Shown: in pieces, positions 34,183-44,592 of the stretch | How positions within the stretch are numbered: the stretch's first letter is position 1 | Layout of the letters: the number at the start of each line of letters is the position of its first letter | Assembly (NCBI RefSeq): GCF_030718845.1 | Contig: NZ_CP132191.1 | Location: 186,001-250,000, forward strand | Length of the DNA stretch: 64,000 nt | Direction of reading: 5' to 3' | DNA from: Mycoplasma seminis | GTDB lineage: Bacteria; Bacillota_I; Bacilli_A; Mycoplasmatales; Metamycoplasmataceae | The notes under the pieces: model-generated | What the model was told of the DNA's origin: nothing | Databases searched by the model: none | The model's input: the letters and a program-made list of their open reading frames with translations, nothing else | Program-made: the position numbers and the translations under genes

Positions 34183-34243
34183 AGATTTTCCTCCTAGGCA
34201 TTATATTGTTTTTTATAATTCTATTTATTGAAATACTCTATTA

Positions 34244-35755
34244 TTATATCAGTGGTTTTATGATATCGTACAGAAATTTTTCAATTAGATTGAGTTTTTT
34301 GTGAATTTGTGGAAGATTTTCCACATTTTCAGACTGATTTTCATAATTTTGGAAAATTTCTGATAGTTTATCAACAGCTGGACCAGTAAAAACATCCATT
34401 GTTTCATATTGAGAAAACATACTGCGAGAATCTCAATTGTTTGTTCCAACCCATCCATGCTTATTATCGATTAATCCGGCCTTAGTATGAATGAAGTGGT
34501 CTTGATAAATTTTAACTTCCAATCCATATTCCATTAGTTTACTTAATTGATATAAGCCGATTTTATAAACTAATTTTTTATCAGGTAGTCCAGGGAAAAA
34601 GATTGTAACTTTTACCCCGCTTTTTAATGCAAGTATAATTTGTTTTTCTAGCGCACGAGTAATTGAAAAGTATGGAGTAGCTATTTGAATGCTTTCTTTT
34701 GCATTTGGAATCATTTTAAGGAAGAATAATTCAGCTTCTGAATAATCATATGAAGGTGAATCAGTCACTAGTAAGGCTGAATTATTATAAGTCATATCAG
34801 GTTTTGGAATATAAAGTGAAGGAAGTATCTCGATATCCTTACGAGCGATAATTTTTCAAAACTTAATAAAATGAATAATATATGAATTAATGTATGGTCC
34901 TGAAATACGGTAGTTTAAATCAATTCAGTGACCATATTTTTTAGACATTGAAGCATATTCATCTGAAATATTATTTCCACCTGAAAACACCACATCATTA
35001 TCAATAATAATAAATTTTTGGTGGTTACGTGAAAAGCTAGCTGCATTAATAAAAGGATAATAAATTTTTCCAATTAATTTGATTTCAATGTTTGGATGTT
35101 TATTCAGTTTTTTAAGATTTCTTTTTTGCGAAGGCATTGCACCAAAATCATCAATTAATCATTTGATTTTAACACCTGCATCAGCTTTCTTTTGCAAGAT
35201 GTCTAAGAATTCTTGAGTAATTTCAGCTTTCTTAATAATGTAAGTAACTATATAAATGTTTTTAGTAGCATTTTTTAGGGCATTAAATAAATCATCATAG
35301 AAGCGGTAGCCTTCTGAAAAGAATTCAAAATTAGCTGGTAAAATCAAGTTTTGATTAATGTTTTCCATGTGTTTTAAATTGTGATTTACATCACTACTTG
35401 GTAGATTTAAATAGTTTTGGTAAGTTTTAATATTATACTGAGGTAACTTATTGATTTTTATTTCATATTTATTTCTGAATATTAAACCATATCCAATAAA
35501 GGCTGCATGTCCAATGAATGGAAGTAGTAATACTAAATAAATTCAACTGAATTTAGATTCATGTTCCCGACTTTGATGGTAAATAATAAAAACAAAAATA
35601 ACGTTTAAGATATAAAGTAAAAGTAAAAATAAGTATGCAAACAATTTGTTTACATTGAGAAATAACATTACAATCCCTGCAATAATCCCGCAAAGAATTA
35701 AAAGCTGGATAATAAAGATTAAAATATTTTTTAAATTAAGCTTCTTTTTATTCAT
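34244..35755 (-). CDS. cls: Cardiolipin synthase
   Basis: Membrane phospholipase-D-type enzyme joining phosphatidylglycerols into cardiolipin. Two N-terminal membrane helices (about residues 10-35 and 40-60) and a third hydrophobic stretch near 75-90 are followed by two HKD motifs: His245-x-Lys247 in RNHQKFIIIDND, and His423-x-Lys425 in HTKAGLID with GTNNWDSRS. It has 503 aa, full length. The frame runs from ATG 35753-35755 to TAA 34244-34246 through several UGA-Trp codons, including the one inside the second motif. Confidence 0.95.
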
Positions 35756-35774
35756 ATTTAAATTTTATCTAAAT

Positions 35775-35802
35775 AAAAATAACGCATTAGCGTTATTTTA
35801 TT
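35775..35802 (-). terminator. Terminator after the DUF2188 gene
   Basis: AAAATAACGC-ATTA-GCGTTATTTT, perfect 10-bp stem followed on the minus strand by T-rich sequence; it overlaps the stop codon and lies just before cls. Confidence 0.75.
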
Positions 35803-36043
35803 TTTCTTGAAAGTTTTTTCCGTCACGGATTTTTCCATTACGACCGTGGATAAGAATTCTACCTTCATTGTTTTTTGCAAGTTGTTTTGCATATTCGATA
35901 GCTTCTTTTTGAGTATCAAATGTTTTGATAGCTTTTGTTCCACCTTGTCTAATAACTTTTCATCCATCTGGGTGTTGAGATACGTGTCAAACAGCATCTA
36001 ATTCTTTAACTTCTTTTTCTTCGTTTAAAATTTTATCAGCCAT
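35798..36043 (-). CDS. DUF2188-family protein, 81 aa
   Basis: Small single-domain protein of the DUF2188 type. The characteristic WHVSQHPDGWKVIRQGGTKA is followed by T-Q-K-E-A-I-E-Y-A and ILIHGRNGKIRDGKNF. Both Trp residues are encoded by UGA, so the gene is invisible with the standard code. The acidic N-terminal 18 residues precede the domain. Its role is unknown; related proteins are small and stress-associated in annotation only. It starts 3 bases after the rpiB stop and must share its transcript. Confidence 0.85.
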
Positions 36044-36046
36044 ATT

Positions 36047-36490
36047 TTATTCATCCAATTCATCAATTCTTGCTTGGTGACGTCCACCTTCGTATTGTGT
36101 TGCTAAGTATTCATCAACCATAGCTTTAGCTTGATCTAATGAAACTTGACGTCCACCGAATACTAATACATTAGCATTATTGTGTTGTTTTGCTAAATGT
36201 GCATCTTCAACTGAAGTAACTCTAGCAGCTCTAATGTGTTTGTGTCTGTTTAAAGCGTATGAAATTCCTAAACCTGTTCCACAAACTCCGATACCAAATG
36301 TTGGTTTAGCTTCATCTACATAGTTAGCAAGTTCTTTTCCCATTAAAGCATAAGAAACAGAAACAGCATCTGTAGAAGGCCCTAAGTCAACAACATCAAA
36401 ACCTTTAGTTTTTAAGTATTGTGCTAATTCATCTTTAAGTTTGAAACCTGCATGGTCACTTGCAAGTGCAACTACTTTTTTGTTATCCAT
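36047..36490 (-). CDS. rpiB: Ribose-5-phosphate isomerase B
   Basis: Interconverts ribose-5-P and ribulose-5-P (LacA/RpiB fold). Seen are ALASDHAGFKLK near residue 8, the catalytic Cys in GIGVCGTGLG near residue 70, HNNANVLVFGGRQ near residue 103, and a C-terminal YEGGRHQARIDEL. It has 147 aa, complete. AAAGGAGTTTT lies upstream of the ATG. It heads a two-gene unit with the DUF2188 gene. Confidence 0.96.
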   Translation of the reverse strand: MDNKKVVALASDHAGFKLKDELAQYLKTKGFDVVDLGPSTDAVSVSYALMGKELANYVDEAKPTFGIGVCGTGLGISYALNRHKHIRAARVTSVEDAHLAKQHNNANVLVFGGRQVSLDQAKAMVDEYLATQYEGGRHQARIDELDE

Positions 36491-36586
36491 AAGTAAAACT
36501 CCTTTCTCTTTCTTATATTAATTATATAAGAAAATGGGGGTTTTGTTCATTTTCTGTTCAACTTGCAAAAAATCCATTTATATAAT

Positions 36587-38611
36587 ATGAAGAGAAAACA
36601 ATTTGATATTAGAGATTGCTCATTATATGTGCTTAAATGATTTTATGATAAGTATCATATTAATGCAGTTGATATAAATGAATTAAAGCTAAATGCTAAA
36701 TATAGTGAAAACGGAATTGCTATTCCAGATTTTGAGTTTTTATGCTTAAATTATGGGATACAAATAGAAGTTTTCAATTGTCAACCTCAAGAACTTTATC
36801 AACTTGATAAGGATATTTTTCCAATTGGCTGCATTATTAAAAATAACGAAAACACCCATATGGTAGTAATAAAGAAAATAACTAATAATGCTGTAATTAT
36901 TTATGATCCAGCTAGAGGAAATTTAAAATATTCTAAAAAAGAATTTGATGAAGTCTTTTTAAGTTTACTAATTAAATTTAGTAAAAAGGAAACAAATGTA
37001 TTTGCAAACAAAACTAAAGCAAGTAATGGATTAATGCATTTTGATAAATTCAGTTTGTTTTACTTCATAGTTCTTATTTGTGAAACATTAATTTTATTTT
37101 CAATACCTTATTTTAATAAGATTATTTTAGAAAAAGTTATTCCTAATAAATTAAATATTCACTTGTTGTATTTAGGTGTAATTTTTGTCTTCTTAATTCT
37201 GCTAAATTTCACCTTAAAAAGCTTAAGCGAGAAAATTATTTCAACTATTTTCATTAGGCGGAAGGAAAATATCTTATTTAACTTCCTGAAAGATTTAAAA
37301 ATAAAAAATCAAAAACGGATTAATAAATTAAATGTGCTAGAGATGAAAAATCGGATTAATGCTTTTGATAATATTATTAATTTTGAAATCACCTTTTTAC
37401 CAGAAATACTTTCAATGTTAATAACTTTCTTGTTGTCTTTTATTCTCCTTTGAAAAATTAATCTTTACTTAATGATTATTGTTTTAGTTTACTCAGCTAT
37501 TACATTAATTGTTTCATTTATTAACAAAAGTATTTATGATAAAAAGCTCCCAATTTTAATGCAAAAAGGTTTAGTTACAGATAATTCATTTGAAAACTTT
37601 TTTTGAAATGCAAATAACTTTACCAACATTTATTTAGAAGAAAAATTAATTAAGGATTTAATTCATAATTATGAAGACATCCATAATGAAATTTTGAACT
37701 TTAAAAGCAAAAATATTGTGATTTCCTCTTTTGCACAAACGCTGGATATTATTGCTCCTTTATGTGTGCTAATTGTTGGTTCATATCAAGTTTGAAATAA
37801 TTCTTTAAGCACCATTAATTTAATTTTCTTCCTTACTGGAGCTTCGCTTTTCACTAAACCAATAAAAAATATTATTCCGTTGCTTAGTTCACTACATGAA
37901 TATCAAAAATCAAAAACGTTACTTAAAATTTTTAATTTAGATAGTGAAGAAATACTTTGAAGCCAACAAATAAGCTGCAAAATTCAAAACATTAAAATAA
38001 ATACTCTTTCTTATTCATATACTGCGTCCAAATTAAATAAAGCGTTGAATGTTCCTAGAATTACAATTGCAAACAAAGTACACTTAACTGGAAGTAATGG
38101 TTGCGGTAAAAGCACGCTAGGAGGTATACTTGCAGGATATTTACAAGCTGATAGTGGAGAAATCTTAATTAATGATAAAAAAATTGATCCATTTTTAGAT
38201 AAAACCTATAAACAAAAAGTTGCTTATATTGGAAAAAGTAATCAATTAAATATTAGTGTGTTAGATTTCTTATGCATTAGTAATATTGAACAATTTTATG
38301 ATTTTATCAATACGCTAGAGTTAAATGAATGCTTAAAGCATCTAAATATTTCACTAAGCAGCAATTTATTTTTAAGTAACTTATCATCAGGTCAAAGACA
38401 ATTTATTTCTCTGTTAAGTTTATTTTTAGTTGAATACGATGTGATTATTTTAGATGAAGCATTTGAAAACTTAGATTTATATACTTTTAATATTCTAAAA
38501 AACAAACTGCAAATGGTATTAAAAAATTCAATTGTGGTTGAAATTAGTCACAACAATAAATATGTATTTGAAAAAAGCGAGGTAATTAATCTTGAAACAA
38601 TATCTGCGTAA
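36587..38611 (+). CDS. C39-peptidase ABC exporter
   Basis: Bacteriocin-type exporter (LagD/SunT class): an N-terminal cysteine protease trims a double-glycine leader while the same polypeptide pumps the peptide out. The C39 triad is complete: Gln5, Cys11 (QFDIRDCS), His91 (THMVVIKK) and Asp107 (YDPARG). A membrane domain (about residues 145-430) has multiple hydrophobic helices. The ATPase has Walker A 502-510 (GSNGCGKST), signature 599-603 (LSSGQ), Walker B with DE 623-624, and the switch His655. It has 674 aa. The ATG is fixed by the C39 start and follows TATAAT directly, with no ribosome site, so the message may be leaderless. No substrate peptide with a GG leader is seen nearby. It is coupled to the next gene. 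Confidence 0.92.
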
Positions 38612-38972
38612 TTATTGAATTGAAATGTTTGCTTTATTTATGCTTATTTTTGTGTTTGGAATCATTTTATATTTATTTGCTTCAGTTAAGCTAGAGAACT
38701 ATAAGCAAGGGGTATTAAAATATGAAGGAGATTATATTTTTATTAAAAATATTAAGCCCGAAGAACTCAAAACTACTAATCTAAATATTAACTTTACTCA
38801 TGAAGGCTTAATTCACAGTTATCAAGTACATATTAGTGGACAAGAGGGTAATTCTCCTTATATAGAAAGTGAAGCTTTGAAGTATTTTTTGGAGCGTCAT
38901 AACATTTTAGAACTACCTATAAGTGTTAAAACTGCTGATATAACATTATTTGATTATATTTTCAGTGTTTAA
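38592..38972 (+). CDS. Single-pass membrane protein coupled to the C39 exporter
   Basis: Unrecognised, 126 aa if started at TTG 38592. This start overlaps the end of the exporter gene by 20 bases and has GAGG 9 bases upstream; the first ATG is at 38625. One membrane helix (about residues 12-32) is followed by a 90-residue outward domain with beta-like segments. Exporters of this class usually need an accessory protein with one N-terminal helix, so a HlyD/BlpB-like helper role is inferred from position and topology only. One UGA-Trp is at 38616. Confidence 0.7.
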
Positions 38973-38994
38973 AATAAAATAATATAATTATTTT

Positions 38995-39486
38995 ATGTTT
39001 AATATATCAGTACCATTTAAAAACGCTAAAGATATTATTAGTGTTAAAACAAGAATTAAAAAAGCAATTATTTATAAAGAGGAAATGGAACAAATTGTTT
39101 CTAATATGAAAAAGTATTTCGGGATTAATAAACCTGTATTACTTGATGTAGAAATTGTTTCACCTAAAAAGATCAGAGAACTTAACTACGAATACCGTGA
39201 TAAAGATTATGTTACAGACATTTTATCTTTCGATTTTGGTGATGTAGATTTCGAAGATGAATTACCATTTATCCATGTAGGTGAATTAGTAATTTGCTGA
39301 GAAAAAGTTGAACAACAAGCAGCAGAATTTGGACATTCAGTTCGTAGAGAGTTTTGCTACTTATTTACACATGGATTAGTTCACTTAATGGGATATGACC
39401 ACGAAGAAGAAGATGAACGTAAAGAAATGAACGCAATCGTTGATAAGATTTTTGATCCTTTAAAAATTACACGTGAAAGTGAATAA
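38995..39486 (+). CDS. ybeY: Endoribonuclease YbeY
   Basis: Zn-dependent RNase for 16S rRNA 3' processing and rRNA quality control. The metal-binding HGLVHLMGYDHEE (H-x3-H-x5-H) is near residue 125, and the family motif YRDKDYVTDILSFDF near residue 67. It has 163 aa. One UGA-Trp is at 39298. TATAAT at 38983-38988 ends 6 bases before the ATG and there is no ribosome site, so the message is probably leaderless. In many bacteria ybeY precedes cdd and era, as here. Confidence 0.95.
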
Positions 39487-39597
39487 AAATAAATTCTAAG
39501 GAGTACAATTATAAAAAAGAGCATCTCGGTTAAAGGCGAGTAAAGTAAGGATAATATGCTCATTTAATACTTTAAATAAATAATTTAGGAGAAAATT
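39487..39597 (+). other. Structured spacer ahead of cdd
   Basis: The spacer holds AAGGAG (39500-39505) followed 7 bases later by ATA and ten further sense codons to TAA, a possible 11-codon leader with a non-standard start. It also holds a nested hairpin GAGCAT-CTCG ... CGAG ... ATGCTC. A second ribosome site TAGGAG precedes cdd. No T-run is present, so it is not an ordinary terminator. Confidence 0.4.
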
Positions 39598-39996
39598 ATG
39601 ACTTTTGAAAAATTAAGAGACTTATTAAAATACTCATATGCACCATACTCAAAATTTCCAGTAGCTGCAATTTTAATTGATAAAGACGGAAAAGAATTCT
39701 ACGGTGTTAATGTTGAAAACGCAGCATATCCATCAGGGTTATGTGCTGAAAGAAGCGCTATGTTTGGTTCAGTAGCATACGGTGGAAAAGTTGGACAATT
39801 CAAAGAAATCCACATTATTAGTGGTAAAAATGAAATTATTAGCCCTTGTGCAGGATGCAGACAAGTTATGACTGAATTCATGCCTTTAGATGCTAAAGTA
39901 TACCAATACAGCAATGATGGTAAAAGTGTTCGTGTAAATACAGTGGAAGAACTTGTTCCATTTAGCATTAGAGCTGAAGAAATTACAATTAAATAA
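39598..39996 (+). CDS. cdd: Cytidine deaminase
   Basis: Converts cytidine and deoxycytidine to uridine forms in pyrimidine salvage. The short homotetrameric type is seen: zinc ligands in LCAERSA (residue about 49) and SPCAGCRQVM (about 83-90), with the catalytic Glu in C-A-E. YAPYSKFPVAA is near residue 15. It has 132 aa, complete. TTTAGGAGAAAATT supports the ATG. It ends 2 bases before era. Confidence 0.97.
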   Translation: MTFEKLRDLLKYSYAPYSKFPVAAILIDKDGKEFYGVNVENAAYPSGLCAERSAMFGSVAYGGKVGQFKEIHIISGKNEIISPCAGCRQVMTEFMPLDAKVYQYSNDGKSVRVNTVEELVPFSIRAEEITIK

Positions 39997-39998
39997 TT

Positions 39999-40880
39999 AT
40001 GAAAATTTGTTTTGCAAGTATATTAGGGAGACCTAATGTTGGTAAAAGTAGTTTACTTAATGCTATTTTAGGTTACAATGTTGCAATTGTAACTGATACG
40101 GCTCAAACTACTAGAGATCAAATTACTGGTATTTATACCGATGATGATACCCAAATTATTTTCACAGACACACCTGGAATTCATAAACCTGAAAACAAAT
40201 TAGGTGAAGCCTTAAACAAAAACGCCTATGATGCAGCTAAAAATGTTGATGTCTTATTATTCCTCTCACCTGCTGATGAAAAAATCGGTAAAGGTGATGA
40301 AATGATTTTAAGTAAAATTGCTAATGTTCCTAACAAGATTGCTGTTGTATCTAAAATTGATAAAATCAAAAAACATCCTGAAATGTTAATTGAAAAAATA
40401 GATGAATTAAAACAACATGGATTCGAAACTATTATCAGCACAGATGTAAATGATCATAGATCGATTCAAGCTTTAATTAATTTAATTAAAAATTATTCAT
40501 ATGAAGGTGAAATGCAATATGACCCTGACTATTTAACAGATAAATCAATGAGATTTATAGCTAAAGAAATAATTAGAGAATCTGCGATAAATTCATTATA
40601 TGAAGAACTTCCTCACTCAATTGCTGTTGAAGTTGAAGATTTTATCGAGGAAGAAGACAGATTAACGATTAATGCAATTATTTATGTTAAAAAAGCATCA
40701 CAAAAAGGTATGGTTATAGGTAAAGGTGGTGAAAAAATTAAACAAATTGGAAAAAATGCAAGAATGAAAATTTCTTACCAATTTGATATCCCTACTACCT
40801 TAAACCTTAGAGTTAAAATAGCTAAAAAATGAAATGATGATCCAGAATCACTTGAAAAATTTGGATATTCAACAAAGTAG
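39999..40880 (+). CDS. era: GTPase Era
   Basis: 16S rRNA-binding GTPase for 30S assembly. The G domain has GRPNVGKSS at residues 10-18, the switch TTRDQITG, FTDTPGIHKP and VSKIDK. The C-terminal KH domain contains MVIGKGGEKIKQIG near residue 245. It has 293 aa, full length, with one UGA-Trp near the end (40830). It follows cdd by 2 bases and ends at a hairpin terminator. Confidence 0.97.
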
Positions 40881-40900
40881 CACTTCGGTGCTATTTTTCT
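40876..40900 (+). terminator. Terminator after era
   Basis: TAGCAC-TTCG-GTGCTA hairpin with a stable tetraloop and a five-T run; it overlaps the era stop. Confidence 0.85.
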
Positions 40901-40936
40901 TTATAACACAAGCTTATTAAGTTGTAGAATTAAAGT

Positions 40937-40962
40937 ATGAAAAGAAAAATGATTTTATTAGG
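40937..40962 (+). pseudogene. Lipoprotein gene, 5' fragment (start of signal peptide)
   Basis: ATG 40937 and the codons for MKRKMILL are separated from the rest of the gene by the IS256-family element at 40963. Joined at the target duplication the signal peptide reads MKRKMILLGALSSTML then PIFAVTACQ, a complete lipoprotein signal with the lipobox Cys in A-V-T-A-C. In its present state translation would run from the ATG into the IS. Confidence 0.85.
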
Positions 40963-42329
40963 GGTAGTAGTCCAAAGTTTGTGTAATCACATCGGACTAT
41001 AATTGAATAAATTATATATAATAATACTGAACTTAACTTAGAAAATTATTCTTTTCCTTGTTCAAGTTCGAGTTATTTTGAAGCTTGCAACAATAGCCAA
41101 CATTTTGATGGAGTTAGGACTATGATGCGAGCTTTTTTCTTTGACATATTTTCTTAATGCTGAGTGGAAATTTTCGCAAATATTGTTTGTGTAAATATAT
41201 CTCCTGATTCCTATTGGAAAATCATAAAATGTGAATATCTCGTCAAGTGAGTTTTCAATAATTGCAACAGCTTTTCTGTATTTATCTTTATATTTGTTTT
41301 TAAATTCCAAAAATCTTTTATAACCTTCATCTTTGTTTTTACCTTTAAATATTAGTTTTAGTAGTTGTGATACTTCATACCTTTTAGATTGTGGTATTGT
41401 AATAAGCGCATTAGTCATTTTATGAAATGCACATTTTTGAATTTTAGATGAAGGAAAAACTGAATTAATAACATTATTAATTCCACTAAAATCATCGCAA
41501 ACAACAACTTGAGGATCATTAATTCCTCTCTTTTTAATTCTGATAAGAATTTTGTTCAATTTTCTGTACTTTCTACACCTGAGGTTTCTATTGATAAAAC
41601 TTGTTTTTTACCTTCTTTATCTATAGCTATAGCGGTGTATAAGGCTATTTTTGAGCTCTGTTTGACAAAATCCCTTGGATTCTCAACATTTTCTAAAGAA
41701 TTTAAATATTCACCAGTGAATGGGTTATATCATTTAAAAACTTTATGATATGAAGCATCAATAAATAATGCATAAATATCATTATTTATGTCAAAACTAT
41801 AAGCGTTGTCGTATTTGTTTTTAATAGTTTTTGAAACTCTCGCAATTATAGAATGTCCTATTCTAAAACCTAATAATTTCTCAACTAAATCTATGGTTTG
41901 TTCATATGATAAAAATTGTTGCAATAAATGTGCGATTAGAAATTCAAATTCTTCCTCACATCTTTTATATTTAGCTAATATTTGTGAACAAAAATTTGAA
42001 GCATTTCTTAATCTTGGGACATTTATTTGTAGTTTACCATTCAATGTGTATAAGGTTCTTTTAGAATATCCATTTCTATAAATTTTTCCTTCAACTAATT
42101 CATATTTATTCATTTCAGTAATATAAGCATCTACTTCATCTTTTAGATTCTCTTCAATTAACTTAGCAACATCTAAGTAATTAACATTAAGTAGAAATGA
42201 TAATTCTCTCATATCAGCTCCTAATTTGTAAAATTCATTTCTTAATAATTTGTTTCTTTCCTCTAAAATCATAACAAAAATCACTCCTTTTAATATTTGG
42301 AGTGATTACACAACATTTGGTCTACTACC
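40963..42329 (-). mobile_element. IS256-family insertion sequence inside a lipoprotein gene
   Basis: The terminal inverted repeats match well: GGTAGTAGTCCAAAGTTTGT at 40963-40982, against the reverse complement of the right end, GGTAGTAGACCAAATGTTGT. The repeat continues with GTAATCAC on both sides. TTATTAGG occurs at 40955-40962 and again at 42330-42337: an 8-bp target duplication, normal for IS256. The 1367-bp element carries one frameshifted transposase on the minus strand. Removing 1375 bp restores the lipoprotein frame. Confidence 0.95.
41038..42272 (-). pseudogene. IS256-family transposase, frameshifted
   Basis: Mutator-type DDE transposase. Clear family segments occur: IYRNGYSKRTLYTLNGKLQI, NVPRLRN, the first catalytic Asp in ALFIDASYHKVFKWY, the second in VVVCDDFSG, and the Glu in TNNICENFHSALR. 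The first part runs from ATG 42270-42272 (AAAGGAG about 12 bases upstream) to about 41550. There the frame breaks at TTAAAAAGAGAGG: one more A would give LKKRGINDP and continue to TAA 41038-41040. As written it is interrupted just before the second Asp. The C-terminal end uses a UGA-Trp. Confidence 0.87.
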
Positions 42330-44489
42330 TTATTAGGTGCTCTTTCAAGCACAATGTTACCAATTTTTGCTGTTACAGCATGTCAAACAAAAGAATCAAA
42401 ACAACTTTCTAACGCAGTGTACAAGGGAGAAAAACTTAACAAGAATATTTTTAGTGATTATTTTGTATTAAAAAATCCTAAAGATATAGAAACAATTAAT
42501 AACACTTGAAATCGTTATGATTCAAGAGATATTGAATCAAAATTAAATGAGTTACTTGAAAAAGAATTTCCTTCTTTAGTGCGTGATTATAAAGCTTTTA
42601 ATGATTACGATACTTATGGAACAAACAAATTAAGCTTAGAATTATACAAAATGATTCATAGCAATTTTGATACATATAAATTACTTGCTGAAAATGGATG
42701 CTATTTACCATTTAAAGTTTTATTAAGCTTAAAAAGTATTTATGTTTCAGATAGAAAAAATGATTCTAAATACTCACTTGGAAGAAGAATTAATGAATTA
42801 GAATCTGCAAAAATGAAAGAAATTAATTTTAGCAGCACATTTTATCCTTCTGTTCAAATTAACACAGAGCAAGTTAAATTAATTCGTTCTTTAGGTAGAA
42901 TCCCAGAACATATAACAACAATTAACTATTCATGAAGTAAATTCTTTGCTAATTTACAAGAAGAACTAGAAGATTTATCAATAGTAGATTTAGTTAAAAT
43001 GAGTTATATGATAATCACGATTAACTCTTTATTTAACATTAGAACGGTTTCTTGAAGCGAAGATGAACTTCCAAGACCTCTTCCATATTACAACAGCTAT
43101 AAAGAGGAAGAAGAAAAAGTTAAAGAAAGAGGTCAAAAATATCAATACAACATTGATGTTGAAGTTATAGCTTTAGCTAAAGCGTTTTTAGGCGCTTCAA
43201 TACCAGAAATTAAAGTTAGCGGATTACCATATCATTCAACAAATGGTGATTACTTGAATGCAAAATTAATGGATGAAGTTAAAATTAACATTGAACAAAA
43301 TAAAATTAAATTAGATGAATATAGCTCAGAATTAGGTGCAAAAATTCATACATTTGCTAATTCAAAAGCTATTCCAAATTCATTATCAAAAATTTTAATT
43401 GTAAATGATAATTGAAGCAATTTCTTAGAGGACGAAGTTACTGCTATAAATGCTTTATTCAAAGATTCGACTCAAAAACCTGATGTATATCTATTTACTA
43501 ATGATCAAGGCAGCGATAATTATTTAGACATACCTTTTATCTTAAATTTAGTTAATAAAAATAATATTAAGACTTTAATTTTAAGTCCAAAAGATTATTC
43601 AAAATTTAAAAACTTTATGGATGAAGATAATAAATCACAACTAAGAAAAGATTTAATTAAAGCAAATCTTAATGTAATTTGCTATCCAAACGAAACTACT
43701 TCTTCAAGTTATCATTCTTACAATAGCGACCATTACTCAGGCTCAAGATATGCTAATAATGATAGACATTTAAAATTTGCTAATTTATACAAATTAGATT
43801 TAGACTTAAATACTGAAATGATTAATGCAGAAATAGCAAAAGTTATTGGTCAATTCATTACTAAAGTTAATAAAATTCAAAAAGATTCAAAAAACCAAAT
43901 TTCAACAGTTTGATTTAAAACAAAATCTCATGATTCATCAAGAATTGGAAAATATTTAGATTTAATTCAAGCTCATACCACAACAAAATTAAGCTACAAA
44001 ATTGCTAACAATACTACTAATATAAATGAAAAGTACAATTATGCAGAAATTGATTCATCATTAGATCCATATAGAATAATTATTGATTTAGATGATGTTG
44101 AATATAGTTACCCATCATACAATGGTAATTGAAATTTTGACTATAATCATGATCCTGTTAGAGAAAAGCCAAAATATGTAAATGATTTTGATATTTCTAA
44201 AATTAGTAACGGGTTAATGTTCAAATACTACTACAGCATAGAACAAAACGAACAAGATCATAATTCATACAACTTAGGATTTGAATTCAATAGAGTTCAA
44301 GGATTATATGATGTTTTAGCTAACATTGCTTGAAAAGTTGGACAAAATAGTTTTGAAATAAATGATGAAAATATTTATCATGCAAGTTTTAGAAATTCCG
44401 TATTCCGTCTAAATACTCAAAACTTCAAAGACTTAGTTCACGCTAGAAATCACTTTAATAATATTATTTTAGAAAACAGTGATAAATAA
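42330..44489 (+). pseudogene. Lipoprotein, main part, separated from its start by the IS
   Basis: Frame from the target duplication to TAA 44487-44489, with many UGA-Trp codons. With the 5' fragment it encodes a 725-aa lipoprotein whose Cys follows A-V-T-A. The mature part is hydrophilic, rich in Asn, Ser, Lys and Tyr, with no internal membrane helix. A weakly Rossmann-like stretch with KILIVNDNWSNF and TLILSPKDYS appears near the middle. I do not recognise the family; mollicute genomes carry many such lineage-specific surface lipoproteins. No start codon with a ribosome site is present after the IS, so export and lipidation should be lost while the element is in place. Confidence 0.85.
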
Positions 44490-44493
44490 TAAT

Positions 44494-44522
44494 TTAACAC
44501 CATTTAGCAAAGATGGTGTTTT
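44494..44522 (+). terminator. Terminator after the lipoprotein gene
   Basis: AACACCAT / ATGGTGTT perfect 8-bp stem followed by TTT. Confidence 0.75.
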
Positions 44523-44535
44523 CATTTGCTAATTT

Positions 44536-44562
44536 TTAGCAAATAATTGTCTTTGTTGCTAA
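44536..44562 (+). promoter_or_regulatory. CIRCE operator ahead of hrcA
   Basis: TTAGCAAAT, nine bases, TGTTGCTAA: the 9-9-9 layout of CIRCE (consensus TTAGCACTC-N9-GAGTGCTAA) with 7 of 9 arm positions paired. It overlaps further TTGCTAA/TTAGCAA repeats on both sides, and a -10-like TAAAAT lies just downstream. It is the expected binding site of HrcA, giving autoregulation of hrcA-grpE. Confidence 0.85.
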
Positions 44563-44592
44563 AAATTAGCAAAAGTGTGGTAAAATTAATGC

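Noticed and set aside
34308-34325. Palindrome TGTGGAA-GATT-TTCCACA as a second DnaA-like site
   Set aside because: It lies inside the coding end of cls and is explained by codons for common residues; kept out of the features.
35758-36001. Frames on both strands at 35758-36001 in place of the DUF2188 gene
   Set aside because: The DUF2188 frame with UGA-Trp at 35798-36043 explains the region; the others are shadows.
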